Shown here: piece after piece, positions 1 to 8,800 of the stretch
Layout of the letters: each line of letters opens with the position of its first letter
How positions within the stretch are numbered: the first letter of the stretch is position 1
Assembly (NCBI GenBank): GCA_019456225.1
Contig: VRUI01000009.1
Location: 1 to 64,000, forward strand
Origin: Planctomycetota bacterium
GTDB taxonomy: Bacteria > Planctomycetota > Phycisphaerae > Sedimentisphaerales > Anaerohalosphaeraceae
DNA length: 64,000 nt
Reading direction: 5' to 3'
The notes under the pieces: model-generated
Databases searched by the model: none
Told to the model about the DNA's origin: nothing
Seen by the model: the letters and a program-made list of their open reading frames with translations, nothing else
Made by a program: the position numbers and the translations under genes

Positions 1-105
1 AAATAATTCAAAAAAAGTCAAAATATCGCGATTTATCTCAATTAATTTCAAAATATTTCAAAAAAAACGCCCAAAACGACAGATGGGAAATGTCGGAAAT
101 GTCCT
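1..105. repeat. 10-bp phased TCAA array, copy 1
   Basis: TCA(A) motifs end at positions 10, 20, 40, 50 and 60, so they recur at exactly 10 bp. The unit near position 30 reads ATCGCG instead. The array is followed by a conserved tail beginning acgcccaaaac and then gggaaatgtcg. A second copy with the same order lies at 62471-62590. It may be longer to the left of the window. A 10-bp spacing puts the A-rich runs on one face of the helix, which favours intrinsic bending (inference). It lies downstream of the stop codon of the neighbouring minus-strand gene. Confidence 0.75.
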
Positions 106-221
106 GAATCACCAAATCGTGTAATACCAAAACGTTATACAAAAAGGGGAAAAAGGGAACCGGGAAAAAAGGGAGCCGGGTTACCCTTTCCGGAAGATAG
201 GTAAGATAGGGACTTGCTGCA

Positions 222-1622
222 CTATTCGGCTACTGCCGGTACAACCAGGTGCTTGTCTATGGCGGCAAAAAGATCCTTTTTGTTTATCGGCTTGAAGATA
301 TAGTCCGTGCAGCCGCTTTTCTTGATGTTTTTGATCGTTTCTTTTGAATAATCGGTAGTCATGATTATCACAGGTGACTTATATTCGTCCTGGCGGAGTT
401 TATATGCGACCTCCAGGCCATCCAGTTCCGGCATTAAGAGCGCAGTCAATACCATGTCAAAATTAACTAACTGGCTCTTTTCGATGGCTTCCAATCCATT
501 TACGGCGAAATCTACGTCCAGACCCGAACCTTTCAGATGTGTGCCGATAAGCATGCGGTTAAGCGAATCATGATCTACAATAAGCACCCTGCCGCTGTAT
601 TGTTTCTGGGTTTTGTCCGGTTTTTCGACGCGTACGGCTCCGGTTTGTCTTGGCGTAAAGGATTTTTCAGAAGAAAATTTTTCTTTTAGAGATTTACCCC
701 GGTCAACCAGTGCCGATGTTTTTGCCATAATATTTTTCGGTATCGGGTTCCTTGCCAGAATGACCAGCCCGGAGACATTTCCGAATTCATCGCGATCCGG
801 AACCACTTCAGTACGACGGTACTCCAACGAACCGGTGGTTGATTTATATGCTTCTATATTCTCATCAAAACCAATTCCGTCTCTGAGGACAAGCTCGTGT
901 TTCATTCTGGCGTGATCGTCGTTGCCTGCAAAAAGACGATAAAAATCTTTACCGATAACATCATTAGCATTTTTGCCGATCAAGTCGGCAGCAGGTTTGT
1001 TTAATCGAATGATCTTGCCATTCTTGTCAAGGTGCCAGATCATTGCCGGTAGAATATCGAGAAGCTGTTCATGCTCGGTAGTTAACTGCTGCATTGTCCG
1101 CTCTGTATGATTCTTCGAGCTTATTTGATCGGTGAGAGATTCTTTAATTTCGCGGATCTGGTAGTGCAGGAGGTCTACATGGTTTTGCAGGTTACCCTGA
1201 TTTTCAGTTTCGAGCTTTCGGCGTCTTCTTTCAATTGAAAAACAGATCGATCTTCCGAGCATCTCACGAAGCATATCACCTTTTACTATATAATAGTCGG
1301 CACCATATCTGATCGAGTTGACAGCTGTCTCGTGGTCGGATATTCCGGAAAGGACAACAACGGGCACATCGGGATCTGCCTCCTTTATACTGTGTAAAGT
1401 ATCAAGGCCGCTGCTGTCGGGCAGTCTAAGATCCAGTATGACATTATCGAAGTTCCTTTCGCCAAGCATCCGCCGGGCGCTTGCGAGGTCTTCGGCTTCT
1501 GATATCTCATAAGTAATTGAAGGGTCGTGCGCATGCAGAGCACGCTTGACAAGCTGTCGCGAAGCGGCATCGTCTTCTACCAGTAAAACACTAATATTCT
1601 GAAGTAAATTAGAATCAACCAT
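222..1622 (-). CDS. REC-PAS-REC signalling protein with a degenerate second receiver
   Basis: Multi-domain cytoplasmic signalling protein of 466 residues. Residues about 10-130 form a receiver with the acidic pair E16/D17-D18 and phospho-acceptor D64 in the segment VILDLRLPD. A coiled-coil linker (about 130-185) leads to a PAS domain (about 185-300), then a second receiver (about 345-460). In the second receiver the position of the phospho-acceptor Asp is Ala394 (VLTALLMPELDG), so it probably cannot be phosphorylated. The Lys of the fold is kept (IFKPINKKD). There is no kinase or output DNA-binding domain, so it probably signals through protein contacts. It appears to be a single-gene unit. 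The partner histidine kinase is not identifiable; the kinase at 28824-30542 is distant. Confidence 0.85.
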   Translation of the reverse strand: MVDSNLLQNISVLLVEDDAASRQLVKRALHAHDPSITYEISEAEDLASARRMLGERNFDNVILDLRLPDSSGLDTLHSIKEADPDVPVVVLSGISDHETAVNSIRYGADYYIVKGDMLREMLGRSICFSIERRRRKLETENQGNLQNHVDLLHYQIREIKESLTDQISSKNHTERTMQQLTTEHEQLLDILPAMIWHLDKNGKIIRLNKPAADLIGKNANDVIGKDFYRLFAGNDDHARMKHELVLRDGIGFDENIEAYKSTTGSLEYRRTEVVPDRDEFGNVSGLVILARNPIPKNIMAKTSALVDRGKSLKEKFSSEKSFTPRQTGAVRVEKPDKTQKQYSGRVLIVDHDSLNRMLIGTHLKGSGLDVDFAVNGLEAIEKSQLVNFDMVLTALLMPELDGLEVAYKLRQDEYKSPVIIMTTDYSKETIKNIKKSGCTDYIFKPINKKDLFAAIDKHLVVPAVAE

Positions 1623-1978
1623 AAACCGACTCCCGTCCCAAACTAATCTATCGGTCAGTTTGGGATTGATAATTTATTACTTACAATTGATCATTTCAGG
1701 ATTTGGCTCGCCCAAAGTCGGTTATGCAATCTGACGGCCGAGACTATTACTACATAAAACAGCTTCCGTAACTTCTATGATCATGTAAAGACTTAACCCG
1801 GCAAGAACTGAAGAAGTGGGTTCCAGGTTTTGATACAACCGATAATTATCGGCCTTTCTGTGGAAATTTCATTAAAAAATTACACAGCCATCCCACAGGA
1901 AATTAAAATATGAGAGGATTCTTTTAAATTAGCGGGGTATGAGTTACACTAAAGTTGTCCAAAAATTAGGAGTAACCC
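1623..1978. other. Intergenic region between response regulator gene and transposase
   Basis: No gene seen. Positions 1638-1665 form a hairpin with perfect 8-bp arms (cccaaact / agtttggg) in the 5' leader of the minus-strand regulator gene. It resembles the second hairpin of the intercistronic repeat found in the hyp and acc operons. The left end of the insertion sequence should lie between about 1900 and 1978, but no matching terminal inverted repeat was found by eye. Confidence 0.5.
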
Positions 1979-3196
1979 ATGAAACCCGCTAAACATCAAT
2001 ATACCATTCTCAAACAAATATGCAACCACATTCCCGCTCATCTTGTGCCAAAACTTGCACGATCTTTCGGCGTAGACAAAAAGGCACGGTCATTTTCGCC
2101 CTGGTCACACGTTGTTTCCATGCTTCATGTCCAAATCGCTCATAGTCTCTCGCTCAACGATGTCGCCGATACGCTGCGTAATCACTCGGGGGTTTTGACC
2201 ACTATTCGTGGTGCGACACCGCCCAGCAGGAACGGTTTGTCGCATGCAAACCGCGTTAGAGACCCCAATATGGCACAAGCACTCTTCTGGGATGTGCTGT
2301 CCCACATACAAATCAAGCATCCCAATTTCGGACTTGGCCACAAGTATTCCGGTCTGCCAAAGCGATTCAGTCGAGCGGTCTATGCGGTTGACTCGACAAC
2401 GATTCAGCTTGTTGCCAATTGTATAGACTGGGCTAAGCATCGAAGACGTAAAGCTGCCGCAAAGTGTCATATGCAGTTGAATCTCCAGACATTTCTGCCT
2501 CAATTTGCTATCGTCAAAGAAGCTTCGACGCATGATTCAACCGAAGCATATCGGCTCTGCCTGAACCTCAAAAGTGGCGAAATAGCGGTTTTTGATAAGG
2601 CATACGTGGATTTTACGCATCTCGCTGATCTTGACAAACGTGACGTTTTCTGGGTTACGCGAGCCAAAAGCAATATGAAATATCATATTGTTAAGCAGCA
2701 TACAAAACCCAAAAGCGACATTGTTTACGATGCCTTAATCGAACTTGAATCGCCGAAAAGCAAGAAAGCATACCCGCAGAGATTGCGTCTAGTCATGGCT
2801 TATGTGGAAGTCAACAGCGTTAAAAAACTGATGACGTTTATCACGAACAATATGATCTGGGCACCGAGTAGCATTTGCGATCTGTATAAATGCCGCTGGG
2901 GTGTAGAGGTGTTTTTTAAGCAGATTAAACAGACTTTGCAACTGGGTGACTTTCTTGGGCATAGCAAAAATGCAATCCTATGGCAAGTCTGGATGGCACT
3001 GCTGGCGTACGTTTTAATACGGTATATTGGCTTTCTTGGAAAATGGAAAGGATCATTTAGCCGGTTGTTTACATTACTACGTGGAGTATTATTTAGCCGC
3101 TTGGATGCTTTTAGTGTTATGTCGCTCTGTGGGACAGCACGCGGTTCACCACGTATGATTGGTTGCCCACAGCAGGCTTATTTGCCGGGTTTTTGA
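1979..3196 (+). CDS. IS4-family transposase (DUF4372 N-terminus)
   Basis: Intact transposase of 405 residues. The N-terminal 75 residues match the DUF4372 domain typical of this IS4 subgroup. The DDE catalytic set is visible: the first Asp in AVDSTTIQL (about 137), the second Asp in VFDKAYVDF (about 206), and the YREK signature in YKCRWGVEVFFKQIK (about 302-316) with Glu near 309. A start ATG with a nearby AGGAG (1969-1973) fits good translation. It moves DNA by a cut-and-paste mechanism (family knowledge). There is no frameshift or premature stop, so it may be active. Flanking genes (signalling protein, pterin genes) are unrelated cargo-free chromosome genes. Confidence 0.93.
   Translation: MKPAKHQYTILKQICNHIPAHLVPKLARSFGVDKKARSFSPWSHVVSMLHVQIAHSLSLNDVADTLRNHSGVLTTIRGATPPSRNGLSHANRVRDPNMAQALFWDVLSHIQIKHPNFGLGHKYSGLPKRFSRAVYAVDSTTIQLVANCIDWAKHRRRKAAAKCHMQLNLQTFLPQFAIVKEASTHDSTEAYRLCLNLKSGEIAVFDKAYVDFTHLADLDKRDVFWVTRAKSNMKYHIVKQHTKPKSDIVYDALIELESPKSKKAYPQRLRLVMAYVEVNSVKKLMTFITNNMIWAPSSICDLYKCRWGVEVFFKQIKQTLQLGDFLGHSKNAILWQVWMALLAYVLIRYIGFLGKWKGSFSRLFTLLRGVLFSRLDAFSVMSLCGTARGSPRMIGCPQQAYLPGF
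1979..3196 (+). mobile_element. IS4-type insertion sequence, ends unresolved
   Basis: Minimal extent, taken as the transposase gene itself. I looked for terminal inverted repeats in about 1850-1978 and 3197-3340 and found no convincing pair, so the true ends and target duplication are unknown. Confidence 0.6.
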
Positions 3197-3402
3197 TTGT
3201 CGTAAGATTTACACGGAGAAGAATTGCTGACAATTCGGCAGTATCGACCACAAAAACCGCCACATTGGGATAGCCAATAAAATTTGCAAACTTGGGTAAT
3301 AGAAATGCTTGACGAAAAGGCGTTTTTTATTTCAATAAATCAGGTTGCAACACTAAGTTTACGGACTTATGGGATGACTGTGAAAAAATTACAGAAAAAC
3401 CC

Positions 3403-4200
3403 TCAACCGCAGTAAGTACAGCTAGTTCTATCCGATTCCCATACCGTGACCCGTGAAAGCCTTGCGAAGTCAATCTTTTTGCTAAGTATATTCCAGGCAA
3501 AGACCGCGATATTCTCAACTGTAGGAATTGTGTCGGCGAATTCGGCAACGTCTTGATTAAGGTTTTTATGGTCAACTAAATCTATGAATTCTTTTGTGAC
3601 GAGATTCTCGAACGAGCCGATCCTGAATGTCTCATCGAGGTTTTGCTTTTCGATGGTTACCTCTATTACATAGTTATGTCCGTGTCCGTTGGGGTTTGCG
3701 CATTTTCCGAAGACCTCGAAATTCTTTTCATCGGTAAACGACTTGTTCCAGAGTTTGTGCATTGCGGCAAATTCAAATTTTTCGCTGAAATACGTCATTT
3801 TCTTATTCCCCATTTCTATGGATATTTTTCTGAAAGGATTTAGCTGTAATCCGAGTTTTGTGAGCCGGGCATTTCCAAACCGGCTATTGATTACGGGCCA
3901 AGTCTGGGCTAACAAGGTATACATATCCGGAAGGGATACGTGCCTGCCTTTGCGAAATCGCTCTGTCACGAAATCTGTGAATACTCCTATCGCCGACTTT
4001 CTGATGACCTTGTCGATCTCCACGACGTTTACTACGAAACCTGTCTCGGGGTCGACTTGTGCCTGAAGTTCTACCAATAGGGCGAAATACAATGCCAGGC
4101 CCTCTCCGCATGGTTTGGACGAGTATGAGTTATCCCCTACCGCAGTTTCGGCAAGAAAAGGATTAACAGAAAACCGGATTTGCCTGGAAAGCTTATGCAT
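3403..4200 (-). CDS. Tandem 6-pyruvoyl-tetrahydropterin synthase/QueD-like protein
   Basis: 265 residues, about twice the length of a usual 6-PTPS/QueD subunit. The C-terminal half (about 133-265) is a complete PTPS domain: the zinc His in FAAMHKL, the nucleophile Cys and the two other zinc His in CANPNGHGHNY, the DHKNLN segment, and a C-terminal WES Glu. The N-terminal half (about 1-125) has the same outline but lacks the CxxxHGH motif, so it looks like a degenerate copy. It starts 17 bp after folE, so the two are co-transcribed. The substrate should be the dihydroneopterin triphosphate made by FolE. The product may be 6-carboxy-tetrahydropterin (queuosine route) or a pyruvoyl-pterin; sequence alone does not decide. 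Confidence 0.85.
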   Translation of the reverse strand: MHKLSRQIRFSVNPFLAETAVGDNSYSSKPCGEGLALYFALLVELQAQVDPETGFVVNVVEIDKVIRKSAIGVFTDFVTERFRKGRHVSLPDMYTLLAQTWPVINSRFGNARLTKLGLQLNPFRKISIEMGNKKMTYFSEKFEFAAMHKLWNKSFTDEKNFEVFGKCANPNGHGHNYVIEVTIEKQNLDETFRIGSFENLVTKEFIDLVDHKNLNQDVAEFADTIPTVENIAVFAWNILSKKIDFARLSRVTVWESDRTSCTYCG

Positions 4201-4216
4201 AGCAACAGTTACCCCT

Positions 4217-4798
4217 TTAGCTTCCGGCGTTGATTAAACTCAATACTTCGCTTCTGCTTCTTGGGTCGCTCTTGAAGAGGCCGCGAAGGGCTGATGTTAC
4301 CATTACGGAACCGGCTTTTTTGATGCCCCTGATGGTTGTGCAGCTGTGGGAGGCCTCTATTACGACGGCTGCTCCTTTGGGCCTGAGGCTTTCCATGAGG
4401 AAGTCGGCGATCTGGCCGGTGAGACGTTCCTGTACCTGGAGGCGGCGGGCATAGTTGTCGAGTATCCGGGCGAGTTTGCTTATTCCGATCACGCGGCCGT
4501 CGGGGAGGTATGCGATGTGGGCCTTGCCGATAAACGGCATCATGTGGTGCTCGCAAACGCTGTAGAACGGTATGTCCCTTAAAAGGACCACTTCGTCGTA
4601 TTCCTCGCGGAAGGCGTGGATGTGCTCGGCCGGGTCGGAATGCGTACCGGCAAGGAGCTCGGTATACATCTTCGCGACGCGCCTAGGCGTATCGACAAGC
4701 CCCTCACGGGCCGGGTCCTCACCGAGTGCGACAAGGATCTGATGGACAGCATCTTCTATTTTCTTCGTATCTACTTTGCTTTTTAGATCATCGCTCAT
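4217..4798 (-). CDS. folE: GTP cyclohydrolase I
   Basis: 193 residues, normal for type I GTP cyclohydrolase, which converts GTP to 7,8-dihydroneopterin triphosphate in the cytosol. The zinc and active-site segment [18 protein letters not shown] and the later SCTTIRGI segment with the second zinc Cys are present, as is [11 protein letters not shown]. The start ATG at 4798 has AAGGGG about 8 nt upstream on the minus strand. It is the first gene of a two-gene unit with the PTPS-like gene and is preceded by a copy of the two-hairpin repeat (4813-4900). Confidence 0.96.
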   Translation of the reverse strand: MSDDLKSKVDTKKIEDAVHQILVALGEDPAREGLVDTPRRVAKMYTELLAGTHSDPAEHIHAFREEYDEVVLLRDIPFYSVCEHHMMPFIGKAHIAYLPDGRVIGISKLARILDNYARRLQVQERLTGQIADFLMESLRPKGAAVVIEASHSCTTIRGIKKAGSVMVTSALRGLFKSDPRSRSEVLSLINAGS

Positions 4799-4812
4799 AC
4801 GAAAACCCCTTG

Positions 4813-4900
4813 TTCAAACCGGCCTTTGCCGGTTTGAAATTGATTATTTATTATTTATTATTGATTATTTAATGATTCGGCCATTCGGCCGAGGCTCTTT
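4813..4900 (-). repeat. Two-hairpin intercistronic repeat, copy upstream of folE
   Basis: One hairpin at 4814-4838 (arms caaaccggc / gccggtttg), then an AT-rich run of attattt-like units, then a second hairpin at 4879-4892 (cggc ... gccg). It has the same modular order as the copies in the acc, hyp and degT regions, but in the opposite orientation relative to the gene. Confidence 0.75.
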
Positions 4901-4968
4901 CATTAATAATATTGCAACATGTAAATGCCTGTTTGTCAAGGATTTAAAGATAATCTGGCTTAATTAAA

Positions 4969-5006
4969 AACGCCCCGCAGTTGTAGCTCCGCGGGGCGTT
5001 GTTTTT
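4969..5006. terminator. Bidirectional intrinsic terminator
   Basis: Perfect 10-bp stem aacgccccgc (4969-4978) / gcggggcgtt (4991-5000) with a 12-nt loop. T-runs follow on both strands. On the minus strand it terminates the response regulator gene at 5039-5494. Confidence 0.85.
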
Positions 5007-5038
5007 AAGGAGAACGAGATGAATTTTAATTTCTGTTT

Positions 5039-5494
5039 TTATGCCGAGCATTTGCTCATTAGCTCTACTCCGCCGGCGACTACTGAGGGGAAGAGTCCTA
5101 CTTTTTTCATTGCGTCTATGTAGCTGCTGTATTTTACGGGTTTTACGATATACGCGCTGCACCCGAGTTCCATGCCCTTGTCTATGTCTTCGGGGTTTTC
5201 CATTGCCGTCAGCATTACTACGGGCAGGTTCTTAAGCCTGGGGCTGGCCTTGATGCGTCTGAGTACCTCCCAGCCGTCCATGTTCGGCATTCGGATGTCG
5301 AGGAAGAGAATGAACTGCTTGCCGGGATGACTCCTGGCATGGCCGTCACTGGTGAAAAGATAATTGATTGCCTCGCGGCCGTCGGAAAACCATATCAACT
5401 CATTTCGCACGCCCATGCGCGCTAAGTAATTCTCCGTCAGCACGAAATGCCCCCTGTTATCCTCCGCCATCAAAATGACTAGCTCCTTGTTCAT
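5039..5494 (-). CDS. Single-domain response regulator (CheY/Rcp1-like)
   Basis: About 151 residues from the ATG at 5494, which has GGGGG 7 nt upstream; a longer in-frame start at 5542 lacks a good ribosome site. One receiver domain only: acidic cluster AEDN, phospho-acceptor Asp in LFLDIRMPNMDG, Thr in VMLTAM and Lys in YIVKPVKY. The insertion around FSDGREAINYLF with an extended loop is typical of the Rcp1-like family that works with phytochrome-type or hybrid kinases. No output domain, so it acts by protein contact. Monocistronic, ended by the terminator at 4969-5006. Confidence 0.88.
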   Translation of the reverse strand: MNKELVILMAEDNRGHFVLTENYLARMGVRNELIWFSDGREAINYLFTSDGHARSHPGKQFILFLDIRMPNMDGWEVLRRIKASPRLKNLPVVMLTAMENPEDIDKGMELGCSAYIVKPVKYSSYIDAMKKVGLFPSVVAGGVELMSKCSA

Positions 5495-5518
5495 TACTAA
5501 ACCCCCGCTATAAAATCT

Positions 5519-5538
5519 CTGTACACAAACACGTACAG
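5519..5538. promoter_or_regulatory. Dyad ctgtac-N8-gtacag upstream of response regulator
   Basis: Perfect 6-bp inverted repeat with an 8-bp spacer, 25 bp upstream of the start codon at 5494 on the minus strand. It could be an operator or a leader hairpin; the binding protein is unknown. Confidence 0.4.
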
Positions 5539-5897
5539 TCAAATAATGTTCTACTACTTAAAGCCTAACACATACTTGCCTAAAGGCGCAAGTTATACGC
5601 GTATAGAAGAAATAATGTTCAGCGGCATAGAGGATTACGGACCGATAAAAACGCCGCCAGCGGACTGAATATAATATTACGACCGGTTACAACAGGTTAC
5701 GCAGATTGTAACAGCCTGGCACTCTATTTAAGCAGGCTCATGCCCTGTTTAGCACGGCCCCCTTTCCAGCGACCTATAATATCTTACAAAAAGCAGTTTT
5801 TTTAGTTTTTTTCTTGTGTTGTCTCTTTTTGTGAGTTAATGTAGACGTAGACACGCTGTTTATGGGAGTTTTAATCAATAGGATTTTTTTTGAGGTT
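5539..5897. other. Divergent intergenic region
   Basis: No gene seen. It holds the 5' regions of the minus-strand response regulator and the plus-strand giant secreted protein. There is a short direct repeat ggttac near 5690-5705. No confident promoter was found for the plus-strand gene. Confidence 0.4.
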
Positions 5898-8800
5898 ATG
5901 ATGAAAAAAACAATAATGATCAGGTTTCTTGTTTCTTGTCTGTTAATTTCGACCCTTTTTGCAGTTACTCATGCCGACGATCTGATCTATAGCAACTCGA
6001 TTTCTTCAGGTCTGGGGCTTACGCTGGGTAATAATAAGGAGGTATATGATTTTGGAACGAGTTCCGGCGGACTGATCAGTAAATTTACTTTTGGATACGT
6101 CAGCTACAATAATATCAGTACCCTTATAGTTCGTTTCTATACCGCAGTTGACACGCGGTGGTACGATTGCGGGTATGTTGTCAAGTCAATCGCAATAAAC
6201 AATCTCCCCTCTACAGGTGGTTTTCTGGAATACTATACTCACGACATACTTGATGAAAACCGGTTTGAACTTCCCGGCGGCACATTCGGTTATTCTTTTC
6301 AATGGCCAGACAGCAATGCAATGATCGCGCTTGCCCGGGGCGGTACGGGAAATGAAGATGAGCTATGGGATGACCCCTCTCCATCGGGGTCAGCTTACTT
6401 CGAGTTTGGCGGAAATCCGTGGGCGGGATTTGATATGGAAATATATAAAGGGCCGGTGATCGAAGATGTGACCTGCGATATCCAAGGTTACAAATTCGAC
6501 GATCTTAACTCAAACGGCGTATTTGACGGCGGCGAACCTTACCTTCAGGGCTGGAGAATATATATTGACAGCAACGGCAACAATACATTTGACGCGACGG
6601 AACCAAACTCTGTTACCGATCCTAACGGTATGTACTTTTTTGACAATCTGGACAGCCTGGCGACTTATACTATTCGCGAGGTTATGAAAGACGGATGGAC
6701 GCAGACGCTGCCCGGCGGTACGAACGAGTATGTACTGGTCACCGAACCGAACAATGTCTATACGCGGCACTTTGGGAACACACAGCAGACGTCAAACGGC
6801 GTTATCGCGGGCAAAACCTTCATTGACTTTAACGCTAACGAGATATATGACGGTGGCGACGCCCTGGATTCTGGCTGGAGAGTGTATGTCGATGAAAATG
6901 AAAACGGGATTTATGACAGCGGAGAAAGGTACGATTATACCGAGTTCGGACACTATATGATAACAGGCGTGCCTGTAGGTACCCATACATTAAATGCTAC
7001 TATCAAATCGGGGTATGTCCGGACCTTCCCCGAAGATGAAATGACTCATACGATTACAATCGCTACAGGTCAGATCGTCAACGACATTGATTTTGGTCAT
7101 TACAATTTCCCGGGTTACGGCGGCGGAAGCGGAACACAAGCTGATCCGTACCTGATAAGCTCGGCATATCAGCTTCAGGCACTTGGCGCAAATAAGACCG
7201 ACTGGAATAAGCACTATAAAATGACTAAGAGCTTTTACCTTAGAAAATACAAAGGCGAAGAATTCAATTTGATCGGTCGCTATAATTACTATGATCAGTC
7301 AACACCGTTTAGCGGGACTTTTGACGGCGACGGAAATTTCATAGTCAGCTTTTCATACAACTATACCGGTATTCGCCAGGAGTACATCGGGCTGTTCGGT
7401 TATGTTCACGGAGTCAATGCCGAGATCAAGAACCTGTCGATGTACGACACGAACATTGACACCCAGGGTCGTGGAATCGGTTCAGGTGCGATGATCGGAT
7501 ACCTCGAGAGTGGAACAGTATCAAAATGTTTTGTCGGCGATGGTTCGATAAAGAATGACGAATCCAATACCGGTGGGATAATCGGTTATTGCGAAAATGG
7601 CACGATTACTGATTGTCATGCCAGTGTCGATGTTGAAAACACCGGCGTTTTCGGTACCGGAAGCAGAGGCGGCGGGCTAATTGGCACCAATAAAAATGGA
7701 ACCGTGACGGGTTGTTCGGCAAAGGGTAGTGTTACCGCACATATGGGAACCGGCGGTTTAATCGGTAATAATGGAGGGAATGTCCATCGCTGTTATTCAA
7801 ACTCCACTGTAAATGGGTTCCAGCACGTCGGCGGCCTTATCGGAGAAAGTAATAGCGACAGCGTAATTTCAGAGTGTTATTCGCTTGGGACCGTCGAGAC
7901 ATTTGAAGATGATTTCACCGGTCTGGACGGCAATCAAGCAGGCGGCCTGGCTGGTACTATTGACAGCGGCGCCGACATCATCAACTGCTACTCGCATGTT
8001 GATGTAACCGGTGTCAATAAAATTGGCGGGCTGGTCGGAGTTTGCTCGAGTACGGATCCGGCTCATCCGTGCATTATCACAAATTCGTACTCGACCGGTG
8101 CGGTATCAGCTACTTCGCCCGGAGGGCTGATCGGTCTCAATATCGACGGTGTTATTACAGGATGTGTGTGGGATAAACAGACTAGCGGGCGTTCGTGGAG
8201 TAACGGCGGAGTTGGCAAAACCACGTGGCAGATGCAGAACGAAGGGACGTTCGATCACCTGGGCTGGGATTTGTCATCGCCGGTATGGAATGTTTGCCCG
8301 GCTTTCGGGTACCCGGTTCTGGCGTGGCAAAACAGCAGTGCCGGTCCGGGCGGAGTTATAGAAAAATGGTCATCCTTTGAAGGCGGCAGACTGATCGATG
8401 AAGGAAAGAAAGTGCTTGTAGATTTTGAGGGTAATATCGTTGTCATCACGAAATATTACGCCGAACATGAAACCGAGAAAAACATTGACTTTATGGTCAG
8501 CAAGTACACACCTTCTGGCGATAAATTGTGGTCAGAAACCTATGACAGTGACCCATCCGGCGATATTAACGATATTCCTGAATATATGGCAATTGATGAC
8601 AATGGCAATATCTACATCACCGGGGCGACCAATTCCAGTCAACAGATCCTTACCGTCAAATTCAGCCCGAGTGGAGTGCTTGTCTGGGCTCGTCAGTATG
8701 ACGGCACAGCAGACAGGCGTGATATCGCTAGAGGGATAACAGTTGATGCGAGTGGAAATGTTTATATCGCCGCGGAAACAGATACATCGTCCATTAGCGA

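Noticed and set aside
1850-3340. Terminal inverted repeats of the IS4 element
   Set aside because: Several short AT-rich matches were examined but none gave a convincing inverted pair.
5700-5730. Sigma-54 -24 element TGGCAC before the giant protein
   Set aside because: There is no TTGC at the required distance.
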